Origin: Maribacter sp.
Lineage (GTDB): Bacteria > Bacteroidota > Bacteroidia > Flavobacteriales > Flavobacteriaceae
Length of the DNA stretch: 64,000 bases
Direction of reading: 5' to 3'
NCBI GenBank assembly: GCA_011050675.1
Contig: DRFI01000029.1
Coordinates: 154,808-218,807, forward strand
A program made the position numbers and the translations under genes. The notes beneath the pieces are model-generated. The model worked only from the letters and a program-made list of their open reading frames with translations. It was not told the DNA's origin and searched no databases. Position 1 is the stretch's first letter. Each line of letters opens with the position of its first letter. This document shows, piece after piece, positions 36,952 to 45,161 of the stretch.

Positions 36952-38229
36952 ATGAAAATTCAAGATTTACATTCCGCCTTTTTAGCGAATCCATCTATTA
37001 GCACAGACACTAGAAAAATTAAAACGAATGATATTTTCTTCGCTTTAAAAGGAGAAAATTTTAACGGTAACCGCTATGCACAGAAAGCCCTTGATAATGG
37101 AGCAAGTTTAGTCATCATTGATGAAGAAGATTATATTCTTAATGACAGGACAATTCTTGTAAAAGATGTTCTTACATCCTTACAACAATTAGCCAATTAC
37201 CATAGAAATCACTGTAATGCAAAGGTTATTAGCTTAACAGGTAGTAATGGCAAAACCACTACTAAAGAATTGATTAAGACCGTACTCAGCAAAACTTACA
37301 ATACAATAGCTACCAAAGGCAATTTAAACAACCACATAGGTGTTCCATTAACTTTACTTACCATACAAGCAGATACCGAAATAGCTATCGTTGAAATGGG
37401 TGCAAATCATCTAAAGGAAATAGCGTTTTTATGTGAAATTGCAGAACCAGATTTTGGCTATATCACTAATTTCGGCAAAGCTCATTTAGAAGGTTTTGGC
37501 GGTATTGAAGGAGTTAAAAAAGGTAAGAGTGAATTGTATGATTACTTGACTTTAAATAACAAAACTATTTTTTTAAATGCTGATGATACCATCCAATTAG
37601 AAAAACTTAGCACTTACACTAAAAAATATGGGTTTAGCTCAGAAAATTCTAAGTACTACAATATCAAATTAGTAGAAGCTCAACCATTTGTTACCTTAAA
37701 AGTTAAGGATACAATTATAAAATCTAACTTAATAGGTGCTTATAATTTTACTAACTGTTGCGCAGCAATTATTATAGCAAAATATTTCAATGTTGATTTT
37801 AATGAAGTAAAAAGCGCTATTGAAAAATACACTCCCGACAATAATAGATCCCAGATATTAAATACGAATGGACACTATATAATTCTAGATGCTTACAACG
37901 CAAACCCTTCTAGTATGACTGTAGCCCTTAAAAACTTTCACTCCATAAATAAAGATAGAAAAGTTTTAATTCTTGGTGATATGTTCGAATTAGGACATTC
38001 TGCAAAAGAAGAACATCAAAATATTGCTGATTTAACTGAAAAACTGAATTTTGAACAAGTGCTTTTAGTAGGTGAGAATTTTTACCTGACCAACACTAGC
38101 GCAACCAAACTGAAGAGTTTTGATCATCTTAAAGATTATTTAGAGGTAAATCAAATACCCGCAAACTCTACGATACTAATAAAAGGCTCAAGAGGAATGG
38201 CATTAGAGAGAGTATTAGATTTCGTCTGA
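36952..38229 (+). CDS. murF: UDP-N-acetylmuramoyl-tripeptide--D-alanyl-D-alanine ligase
   Basis: The 425-residue Mur ligase adds D-Ala-D-Ala to the peptidoglycan precursor. SISTDTRKIKTNDIFFALKG is the MurF N-terminal uracil-binding block. The ATP loop is TGSNGKTTTKELI, followed by ATKGNLNNHIGVPLTLL and VEMGAN. The C-terminal domain carries DAYNANPSSM and GDMFELG. It is cytoplasmic. It ends 22 bp before a tRNA-Val gene of opposite orientation, which marks the left edge of the alginate block. Confidence 0.96.
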   Translation: MKIQDLHSAFLANPSISTDTRKIKTNDIFFALKGENFNGNRYAQKALDNGASLVIIDEEDYILNDRTILVKDVLTSLQQLANYHRNHCNAKVISLTGSNGKTTTKELIKTVLSKTYNTIATKGNLNNHIGVPLTLLTIQADTEIAIVEMGANHLKEIAFLCEIAEPDFGYITNFGKAHLEGFGGIEGVKKGKSELYDYLTLNNKTIFLNADDTIQLEKLSTYTKKYGFSSENSKYYNIKLVEAQPFVTLKVKDTIIKSNLIGAYNFTNCCAAIIIAKYFNVDFNEVKSAIEKYTPDNNRSQILNTNGHYIILDAYNANPSSMTVALKNFHSINKDRKVLILGDMFELGHSAKEEHQNIADLTEKLNFEQVLLVGENFYLTNTSATKLKSFDHLKDYLEVNQIPANSTILIKGSRGMALERVLDFV

Positions 38230-38251
38230 GCTATTCCTAAAAGAAGATGAG

Positions 38252-38326
38252 TGGGATATACTGGATTCGAACCGGTGACCTCTGCCCTGTCAAGGCAGCG
38301 CTCTAAACCAACTGAGCTAATATCCC
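38252..38326 (-). tRNA. tRNA-Val (anticodon GAC)
   Basis: Read on the minus strand, a 75-nt cloverleaf has a GGGATAT/ATATCCC acceptor stem, TTAGCTCAGTTGGTT D-arm, a CTGCC/GGCAG anticodon stem with loop TTGACAG (anticodon GAC) and GGTTCGAATCC T-arm. The CCA end is not encoded. A -7-like TATCTTTG lies upstream at 38349-38356. Confidence 0.93.
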
Positions 38327-38348
38327 CTTAAAACTACTATTAAGGAAA

Positions 38349-38356
38349 CAAAGATA
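38349..38356 (-). promoter_or_regulatory. -7 element TATCTTTG upstream of tRNA-Val(GAC)
   Basis: Matches TAnnTTTG on the minus strand, 23 nt before the mature tRNA 5' end. No clear -33 TTG was seen. Confidence 0.4.
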
Positions 38357-38389
38357 CTACTAATCCTATTTTAATTGTATCGCATAAAA

Positions 38390-39661
38390 TTAAAAATAAT
38401 CCAATAAGGCAACAACTCCATTATAAGAGATAACACACGAAAAGAATAATGCTGCGAACAAACCAATATTAAGCCAAATAGTAGCTTTGTATTTGGTCAT
38501 TAACTTTTTGTTATTTATTAAAAGTATTATACCCAATATCACCAATGGCAATACAAACACATTAAACACTTGCGAGAGTATTTGCATTTCTATTGGGTTT
38601 GCACCGTAAACAGGAACAATCAAAGCAAACACACACGCTATTGCTGTAATAATTCTAAACTGTTTTGAATTAGTATCTAATTCTCCCGATTGATAGTCTG
38701 CCAACAAAATTGGAGCAATTAATAAACAAGGAAATATTGAAGATAGGCCTGCACTTAATGTTCCAAAAAAGAAAAGAGTCAAGGCAAATTTACCAGCTAC
38801 AGGCTCTAAGGTATTTACCATATCCAACACCTTAGTTACAGGTTGCCCTTGATGAAACAAAGCTCCACATGCTACAGCCATCACAGATGCGCTAATAAAA
38901 AATACAAGAATAGCCGCAATAATAGCATCTTTTTTTTGCTGACTGCGGTTTTTAATAGTCCAACCTTTTCCTTTAACAAATAGAGGTCTAGAAAGAAACG
39001 TTGCCGCTGCCATAGTCGTGCCTACAAATGCCACAACCATCATTTGACCTCCTTCAACTTTTGGTATTGTAGGTATCAAGCCCTTTACAATTTCTACAGG
39101 CAAAGGATAAACCATAAAAAGTGAAATAATAAAAGAAAGCCCCATTATCGTTACGAATATGACCAGAATCTTTTCAAAAAAAGCATACTTTCCTACCATT
39201 AATAAAGCGTAAAACACAGCTATAACGGTAATTGCAATTATTAATACAGATTCATATTTGAAGTCTGCTAAGTATGGGAAGTAAATTAAAAATATCTCAT
39301 AAATAATATTGGCAGAAATACCAAGAATACCCATCAACGAATTCCATTGACCAAAAGAGATTCCAATAATTATAAGAATTGCGATAAGCTTACCCCATTT
39401 TAAATGTTTCTTAAATGCATACAAAGCAGTTTCTCCCGTAACTAACGCAAAATTTCCATAAGCGTGCATTAATAATCCTGAGAAAATACAACTTAAAAGC
39501 AATACCCATAAAAGCTGCATACCATAAGTACTACCTGCAACTATCATAGAAGTAACACTCCCGGTACCAATCGTATAGCCAATAGCAAAAATACCTGGAC
39601 CAAAAGCTAGTACTAACGCTATTATTTTTTTCCAGATTGAAGGGCTTATCGAGTTACTCAT
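38390..39661 (-). CDS. Nramp-fold transporter lacking the canonical metal-binding motifs
   Basis: The 423-residue protein has about 11 membrane helices with the Nramp/LeuT-like order. In helix 1, where metal transporters have the D-P-G-N motif, this protein reads GYTIGTGS (residues 28-35). In helix 6, where M-P-H is expected, it reads TMAAATFLSR (216-225), so the metal-coordinating Asp, Asn and His are missing and only Met may remain. Annotation as a divalent-metal transporter would therefore be doubtful. Related divergent members sit beside organic-acid catabolic genes in other bacteria. It lies in the alginate block downstream of the GntR gene, so an organic substrate is my inference. I chose the ATG at 39661; the longer frame needs a TTG at 39703. 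Confidence 0.75.
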   Translation of the reverse strand: MSNSISPSIWKKIIALVLAFGPGIFAIGYTIGTGSVTSMIVAGSTYGMQLLWVLLLSCIFSGLLMHAYGNFALVTGETALYAFKKHLKWGKLIAILIIIGISFGQWNSLMGILGISANIIYEIFLIYFPYLADFKYESVLIIAITVIAVFYALLMVGKYAFFEKILVIFVTIMGLSFIISLFMVYPLPVEIVKGLIPTIPKVEGGQMMVVAFVGTTMAAATFLSRPLFVKGKGWTIKNRSQQKKDAIIAAILVFFISASVMAVACGALFHQGQPVTKVLDMVNTLEPVAGKFALTLFFFGTLSAGLSSIFPCLLIAPILLADYQSGELDTNSKQFRIITAIACVFALIVPVYGANPIEMQILSQVFNVFVLPLVILGIILLINNKKLMTKYKATIWLNIGLFAALFFSCVISYNGVVALLDYF

Positions 39662-39869
39662 TTGCGTATTCTTTTGGTTTGGAGGTATTCGAGAACATAT
39701 CAATTATATTCTCTGTAGCGAAAAACAGCTTTTATTAATCTATCGCCAATAGATGCGCTTCTAAAACCAACTAGTTAATTAAGTTTGTCCAGAAAACTAA
39801 GCAGATTAGATGAGTTTGAATTGGCTCACCATTTCATCAAACCTCAGCGCCTATAAATTCTGTAATCTT

Positions 39870-40577
39870 CTAAGGTTTTAAATTATAGCAATATTGATAT
39901 AGGTTCTTAAAATGAATTTTCATCTTTTCTTTTGCTAATTGCGGATTCTGCTCTTTAATGGCATCGAAAATATCTTGATGTTCTTGAACACCCCTAAATG
40001 CCATATTTTTATCACAAACATGGTACTTTTCAAAATTGGTCAATATTTCTGGCGTAATAATTAACATGAAAGTGTTCATTGTGCTATTACCACTTGCTTT
40101 TGCTATTGCCAAATGAAATAACAAATCTTCTTGAACGGCATCTTCTTCATTTTCTACCTTTTTCTGATAAGCGTCCAAAGCGTTTTTCAACTGTTTTAAA
40201 TCATTATCAGTTCTTCTTCTAGCAGCAAGCCTAACTGTTTTGAGTTCTAAAAGAATCCTAGTTTCTACCAATGATTTAAAATCAGGTTCATCTAAGCGTA
40301 AAATATCATTGACCATCCCGTTCATCGCAACCTGACCTATATCTGCGACAAAAGTGCCACTTTGAGGTTTTGATATTAAAATTCCATAGAATTCTAATTT
40401 TTGAATTGCTTCGCGAACACTACTTCTACTAACTCCGAATTTATCGGATAGCATTCTTTCTGATGGTAATTTGTCACCAGGTTCAAGATTTTTATTATTC
40501 ATTAAATCTCTTAGCTGTACTATAATCTCATTATGTATTTCTTGATTTTCTGTCCTTGTGAGGATTTCTAATTTCAT
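39870..40577 (-). CDS. GntR-family regulator, FadR/FCD subfamily
   Basis: The 235-residue protein has an N-terminal winged helix (about 10-80) with KLPSERMLSDKFGVSRSSVREAIQKLE, here the recognition segment FGVSRSSVREAI, and the wing SGTFVAD. An all-helical FCD domain (about 95-230) follows, with the ligand/metal residues in DLLFHLAIAKASGN, QEHQDIFDAI and MKIHFKNL. FCD regulators often sense sugar acids. The sites TGGTTTACCA upstream of susC fit the TGGTnnnACCA-type operators of this subfamily, and a degenerate copy lies 22 bp upstream of this gene, so it is probably the PUL regulator and autoregulated. Confidence 0.92.
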   Translation of the reverse strand: MKLEILTRTENQEIHNEIIVQLRDLMNNKNLEPGDKLPSERMLSDKFGVSRSSVREAIQKLEFYGILISKPQSGTFVADIGQVAMNGMVNDILRLDEPDFKSLVETRILLELKTVRLAARRRTDNDLKQLKNALDAYQKKVENEEDAVQEDLLFHLAIAKASGNSTMNTFMLIITPEILTNFEKYHVCDKNMAFRGVQEHQDIFDAIKEQNPQLAKEKMKIHFKNLYQYCYNLKP

Positions 40578-40599
40578 ATATAGCTTGCTTTAAAAGAAA

Positions 40600-40614
40600 A
40601 TTGGTTTGCAAAAT
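40600..40614. promoter_or_regulatory. Degenerate operator-like site upstream of the GntR gene
   Basis: ATTGGTTTGCAAAAT differs at two of 15 positions from ATTGGTTTACCAAAT upstream of susC. It lies 22 bp before the regulator's start codon, consistent with autoregulation. Confidence 0.45.
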
Positions 40615-40706
40615 CATGAGTTAAGATTTAACATTTCGTTGACCACAAGAGCTAACTCTATTCTTAACATCGCACACTTTAAACTTAAAGATTTCTATGT
40701 TTATGA

Positions 40707-40737
40707 AATTTACTGGTCTAAAACAGACCAGTAAATT
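40707..40737. promoter_or_regulatory. 31-bp inverted repeat between the regulator and the alginate lyase gene
   Basis: AATTTACTGGTCT at 40707-40719 is exactly complementary to 40725-40737, with a 5-base spacer. It contains outward TGGT/ACCA half-sites. There is no T-run on either side, so an operator for the gntR promoter is more likely than a terminator. Confidence 0.5.
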
Positions 40738-40800
40738 CATTTCAACAAATCTAACTCAAACAACTTTCTTATTTATACTAGGTATATTAATCGTCTAACA

Positions 40801-41781
40801 CTAATGTGTTACTTCTAATTCGTAATATTTAACTTTGGCAGATGCACCAGTATCTAAAGTCTGCAAATAATTACCTGCCTTAAAATAATTCTCGAAAACA
40901 CTCCATTTTTCCATATGGATATCTTCATAAACAACAGCATCTGTGTCATTCAAAATAACTTCTAACCTGCCACTGGAAGCAATAACCTCTAAAGTAAATT
41001 TGTTAGCCCCTACTTCTTCTGAGAATGTATAGCCTTCATTATCTTCCCAAGCATCAGTATGTAATATTTCTTCGCTGGAAGAATCTTCATCTTTAAGCTT
41101 TTTGGTCAGCACTCTAACTTTTCCTTTCTGCCAATACACTTTTAAAACTGGGGGTGCATTGTTATCGTCTTCCCCAATTAAATCTCGCTGTTCATTTGTT
41201 AGTCTACCGTGAATCTGCATTACTAATGTTCTATGATATTCACCACTTACATCTGTTGTAATTTCCGGAACAGACAATATTCCTTTCATACGACCACCTT
41301 GAGAAAAGGTCCAATTTGTACTATTACTACCAGGTACCATTTGCTCTCTTAATTCCGTTCTTGAATATGAGGAGTTTGCTGTTGAAGAACCTGGTGAAGT
41401 ATAAAACACCAAAGAACCATCTGTAGAATCATTATACATATAGGGTAGTAAGCGCTCATCAGTAGCATAATCTAAAATTTCAGGTGGCTCTACCTCGTCT
41501 GGACTGCCAATTGGCAATGTTACTTTCCAATTACTTAAATCTATATATGGCAAGAAATAATCTTCGCCTTCTACTTCAATAATTTCCTCTTCTACAATAA
41601 CTTCTTCTTCAATCTCCTCCTCTTCTTCAACTTCTTCTTGTTCATTAATCTGTTGCTCCACTTCATCTTCAATTATATCAGATGAACTATCACAACTCCA
41701 TAAACCAAAAACCAACATAAATGCAAGTATACTGGCAGTTGTAAATCGCTTCAAATAAAAAAATATAACTTTAAATGTCAT
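40801..41781 (-). CDS. Alginate lyase, polysaccharide lyase family 7, lipoprotein with acidic tether
   Basis: The 326-residue enzyme has a lipoprotein signal peptide (lipobox FGLWSC, Cys30) with acidic residues right after the Cys, as in surface-exported Bacteroidota lipoproteins. A Glu-rich tether (38-74) leads to a PL7 jelly-roll. The three PL7 signatures are RTELREQ (141-147), QIH (189-191) and YFKAGNYLQ (299-307), which provide the Arg, Gln, His and Tyr of the active site. QIH rather than QVH usually goes with cleavage next to guluronate. It is the last lyase gene of the PUL, 8 bp after its paralogue. A surface endolytic role is inferred. Confidence 0.93.
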   Translation of the reverse strand: MTFKVIFFYLKRFTTASILAFMLVFGLWSCDSSSDIIEDEVEQQINEQEEVEEEEEIEEEVIVEEEIIEVEGEDYFLPYIDLSNWKVTLPIGSPDEVEPPEILDYATDERLLPYMYNDSTDGSLVFYTSPGSSTANSSYSRTELREQMVPGSNSTNWTFSQGGRMKGILSVPEITTDVSGEYHRTLVMQIHGRLTNEQRDLIGEDDNNAPPVLKVYWQKGKVRVLTKKLKDEDSSSEEILHTDAWEDNEGYTFSEEVGANKFTLEVIASSGRLEVILNDTDAVVYEDIHMEKWSVFENYFKAGNYLQTLDTGASAKVKYYELEVTH

Positions 41782-41789
41782 GTGCTAAC

Positions 41790-42704
41790 TTATTTATGTT
41801 CCACTTCTAGTTCGTAAAAACTAACTTTAGCAAAAGACTTTTCATCCCTACTTTGAAAGTAATTCCCTGCCTTGAAGTAATTCTCAAATACTCCCCAACG
41901 TTTCATATTAAAGTCATCATATACAGCAAATTCTGTTTTATTTAAACTAACGACCATTTTACCATCGGTTACTTTTATTTCAATTTGAAACTTTCCAAAT
42001 CCTACTTCTTGTTCAAAATTAAATCCTTCATCATCTGTCCATGCTTCTTCATGCAATATTCCAATAGAATTGACCTCTGTATTTTTAAGCTTTTTAGTTT
42101 TGACTCTAATTTTACCATTTTGCCAATATATTTTTAATACTGGTGGCGCATTATTGTCTTTTTGGTCAATTAAATCTCGTTGTTCATTTGTTAATCTCCC
42201 ATGTATTTGTAAAATGATAACCTTGTGATATTTACCATTTTCATCCCGAGAAACATCATCTACAGAAAGTTTTGCTTTTAAAGTACCTCCTTGCTTAAAT
42301 GTCCAGTTTACGTTATCATCACCAGGGACCATTTGCTCCCTAAGTTCTGATCTAGAGTATTTTGTATTGGCAGTAGTAGCAGAGGTAGGATATGCATAAA
42401 AAGTAAGTGCTCCTTTTGTAGAATCGTTATACATATAAGGTTTTAAAGTCTCATTTGTAGCATAATCCAAAATTGCCGGCGGCTCTACACTAATTGCTCC
42501 TCCCTTTCCCTTTCCTTCTGGTATGGTCACCTTCCAATTACTTAAATCAATACTTGGTAGCTTGACTTTCTTTTTTCTCTTCTTGGTTTTTTTTATTTGT
42601 AAACCCGATTCTGTAACGCTACTTCTCTTGTTTTGAGAAATAGCGTTAACAGATAGAAATAGTACTACAATGCACACTAATATTTCTCTTCGGATTTTTA
42701 ACAT
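41790..42704 (-). CDS. Alginate lyase, polysaccharide lyase family 7, with basic linker
   Basis: This 304-residue paralogue of the next lyase has a type I signal peptide (MLKIRREILVCIVVLFLSVNAISQ) and no lipobox. A Lys/Arg-rich linker (38-48, KKTKKRKKKVK) joins it to a PL7 domain. RSELREQ (118-124), QIH (166-168) and YFKAGNYFQ (276-284) are intact. The catalytic domains of the two lyases are clearly similar throughout, so they arose by tandem duplication. The pI-shifting linkers differ in sign. It should be periplasmic or secreted. It starts 9 bp after the upstream lipoprotein gene. Confidence 0.93.
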   Translation of the reverse strand: MLKIRREILVCIVVLFLSVNAISQNKRSSVTESGLQIKKTKKRKKKVKLPSIDLSNWKVTIPEGKGKGGAISVEPPAILDYATNETLKPYMYNDSTKGALTFYAYPTSATTANTKYSRSELREQMVPGDDNVNWTFKQGGTLKAKLSVDDVSRDENGKYHKVIILQIHGRLTNEQRDLIDQKDNNAPPVLKIYWQNGKIRVKTKKLKNTEVNSIGILHEEAWTDDEGFNFEQEVGFGKFQIEIKVTDGKMVVSLNKTEFAVYDDFNMKRWGVFENYFKAGNYFQSRDEKSFAKVSFYELEVEHK

Positions 42705-42713
42705 TCTATTAAA

Positions 42714-44156
42714 TTATGGGTTTACTGAACGTACTTTTACATTATCTATAAACGCATCTTTTGGAGTAACAGCATAAAACATTATGGCAATTTCACCGCT
42801 AGAATTTGCTGTAAATGGAATCTGCACCAATGTACCAGCACCATCAGTTGTATCTGAAAATTTACCTTCAGCTACGAACCCCTCATTAAAACCTAAGTTG
42901 TCACCTAGATTATCAACAGCATCAGCTCCATCATCGTATTGTCCGTCTAGAATTAAACCTACAACTTTTCTTCCTCCTACAGGGTCAGTGCCGCTATCAT
43001 CTTTTATAGCATATTGGTACTCTAAAACATAATCAGCACCAGGAACCAAGTTAAGTTCTTGATATGCGTATCTAGAACTAGCAGTTCTAAACTCTCCCCC
43101 AGATTGACTTGAAGACCATTTCGCTCCTCTTGTCTTGCTTCCTGAATCAACACCATCATAATCTTGATTAGAACCATCTGAACTAGAACCAAAAGGGTTT
43201 GTTTCCCCATCTGTAAATGTTGACCATTTCCAGAAATCTTGACCATCTTCAAAATCACCATTTAAAATAGTTGACCCAGTCATTCTTGACATATAAATAT
43301 TATCAACAGTTATAGTTGCATGATCATTTGCCATACCCGTACTTCCTAATTCAAAAAGAATCGTTTCAAATTGAGAAACAGGAGATGAAAAATCTGTAGC
43401 TAAATCCAAGTCTATACCAGTCCATTCACCATCTATTAAGTCTAAATTATCAATTACGTGGCTCGTAGAATTGGTACTATCGACTAAAGTTATTTTTAGT
43501 TTATCAATACCCGACGCAAACTCGGAATAAACATCAAAATGAATATTGTTAGAACCAACTCCGCTATAAAAAGCATCAGCAGCAACAACTTCATCACTCA
43601 AAGCAAAAATTCCTGTATCACTATGTAATCTAGAAAACTCGATTAAGTTATTTCCCGATTCCAAAACTACCGCTTTACCACCAGTCCCTGCTGAACCAAC
43701 AGAACTTGCATCTGTGAAAATATTCAACAAATTGTATTTTTTCACTTCTGGTGAAGAAGGAGCACTATCAATAGACTGTACTGTATGTTCTACTGTAATA
43801 TCTTCTGTTTTTGTAAGATCACTTTGACCAGCAGCTTTTGTAGTTACGGTAATAGTGTAATCTGTTGAAGCTTCTACATTCGAATAATCATAAGTAACAG
43901 ACTCTCCTTGAAGAGCAGTAACAGGAGTACTACCATCTCCAAAATCGATTATATATGAATCAACGCCAACAGATAATGGCTTTACGGTAACAATAGTTCC
44001 ATCTCCGCCAGTAGAAACGTCAAAACTTGAAAATACACTTTCAATAGACCCTCCAGATGAATCAACTGGCTCAATTGGCTCAAACCCATCATCATCACAT
44101 GACATAATAAGGCCAGTAAACAACAAGGCACTTATTCCTTTTTTTATTAAACTCAT
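42714..44156 (-). CDS. PUL surface lipoprotein with PKD-like and carbohydrate-binding-like domains
   Basis: The 480-residue product is a lipoprotein (LIMSCDDDGFE, with acidic residues right after Cys, a surface-export signal). A PKD-like domain follows (about 40-125; YIIDFGDGS, TVTTKAAG). Then comes a beta-sandwich that resembles carbohydrate-binding modules (about 140-295), and a second sandwich (about 297-480) with LNGDFEDGQDFWKWS and YAYQELNLVPGADYVLEYQY. No catalytic motif is seen. Position after susC-susD makes it the likely alginate-binding surface protein (SusE/SusF position). Glycan binding is inferred. Confidence 0.75.
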   Translation of the reverse strand: MSLIKKGISALLFTGLIMSCDDDGFEPIEPVDSSGGSIESVFSSFDVSTGGDGTIVTVKPLSVGVDSYIIDFGDGSTPVTALQGESVTYDYSNVEASTDYTITVTTKAAGQSDLTKTEDITVEHTVQSIDSAPSSPEVKKYNLLNIFTDASSVGSAGTGGKAVVLESGNNLIEFSRLHSDTGIFALSDEVVAADAFYSGVGSNNIHFDVYSEFASGIDKLKITLVDSTNSTSHVIDNLDLIDGEWTGIDLDLATDFSSPVSQFETILFELGSTGMANDHATITVDNIYMSRMTGSTILNGDFEDGQDFWKWSTFTDGETNPFGSSSDGSNQDYDGVDSGSKTRGAKWSSSQSGGEFRTASSRYAYQELNLVPGADYVLEYQYAIKDDSGTDPVGGRKVVGLILDGQYDDGADAVDNLGDNLGFNEGFVAEGKFSDTTDGAGTLVQIPFTANSSGEIAIMFYAVTPKDAFIDNVKVRSVNP

Positions 44157-44319
44157 AATTTTTTATTTTTTATTTTTTGGTTTCTGCTTAAATAAGTTTG
44201 GTGATTAAACCTTAGGGTTCTCAACATAAGCGTATACATGATTTCTTGAAGCGTAATTTAAAAATGAACCTTCACCAAAGTGCAACCACATTTTTTAATT
44301 ACTATTTCAAGAGCTTTAG

Positions 44320-45141
44320 TTAATTCAATCTATCGATACTAATTTTAGAAAATCTACATTCAGTACCTGCATATTCAATATTAAATCTCATGTTCTCCGT
44401 TTCATCACCTGTAGTAAATGAGAATGAAGTTTGTACATATGACGAAGCTTGATCAGTTAATGGAATAGCTTGATTAAGGAAATCATCTCCTGTATCAGCA
44501 TCTTCAATTAAAAGTGTTCCAGCAGAAGTACCAGTTGTTTTACTTACATACCAAAAAGTTACTTCATATGTTGCACCAGCAACCACACGAATACTTTGAT
44601 CAAGAAAATTTGAACTACTACTTAATTTAGCTGCACCGTTATCTTCTGGTGGCGCAGGTGAAGAACTAGCAGAATAAGAACTTGTGGTTCCTCTATCTAC
44701 ACCAGCCCATGGTGTTCTTGGACTACATAAGAAATCTGGACATTGAAAAGCTGCTACTAGTTCATCTACAACTTCAACATTTATTGTAACAGTTGAGCTT
44801 TCACCATTACCATCACTTGAAATTAAAGTGACTGGGAACGTTCCTTCGCCAGGAAACTGAAAAGATGGGTCACGATCTGTTGATGTAGCTCCTCCTCCAA
44901 AATCCCACTCATAAGAGGCTGCCTCTGTAGAAAGATCTGTGAAATTTATTATTGTAAAATCAGTTTGATCTGCTGTATAATCAAAATTAGCTTCTGGAAA
45001 TATAGTATCTACCTTAGAATTAGAATCTGGTAAATCATCTCTAAAAGTATCAGAACCAACACAACCAACAAAAGAACTTGTAACAACTATACTAAAGAGC
45101 AACAAGGTTGTTTTACGGAAAATATTTTGTTTATTTTTCAT
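44320..45141 (-). CDS. PUL lipoprotein with PKD domain
   Basis: The 273-residue lipoprotein (signal peptide to SSFVGC, Cys27) has one PKD domain (about 50-125). Its core reads SYEWDFGGGATSTDRDPSFQF with the W-D-F-G-G turn. A C-terminal beta-sandwich (about 135-273) follows with LDQSIRVVAGATYEVTFWYV, a fold seen in carbohydrate-binding modules. It lies 20 bp after susD and 163 bp before the next lipoprotein. It is probably a second surface glycan-binding protein that presents alginate to SusC/SusD. No enzyme motif is visible. Confidence 0.75.
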   Translation of the reverse strand: MKNKQNIFRKTTLLLFSIVVTSSFVGCVGSDTFRDDLPDSNSKVDTIFPEANFDYTADQTDFTIINFTDLSTEAASYEWDFGGGATSTDRDPSFQFPGEGTFPVTLISSDGNGESSTVTINVEVVDELVAAFQCPDFLCSPRTPWAGVDRGTTSSYSASSSPAPPEDNGAAKLSSSSNFLDQSIRVVAGATYEVTFWYVSKTTGTSAGTLLIEDADTGDDFLNQAIPLTDQASSYVQTSFSFTTGDETENMRFNIEYAGTECRFSKISIDRLN

Positions 45142-45161
45142 AGTTTAAAAGTTTTTAAAAT

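Noticed and set aside
38390..39661. Plain manganese/iron transporter MntH
   Set aside because: Helix 1 and helix 6 metal-binding motifs are missing, so the usual name would mislead.
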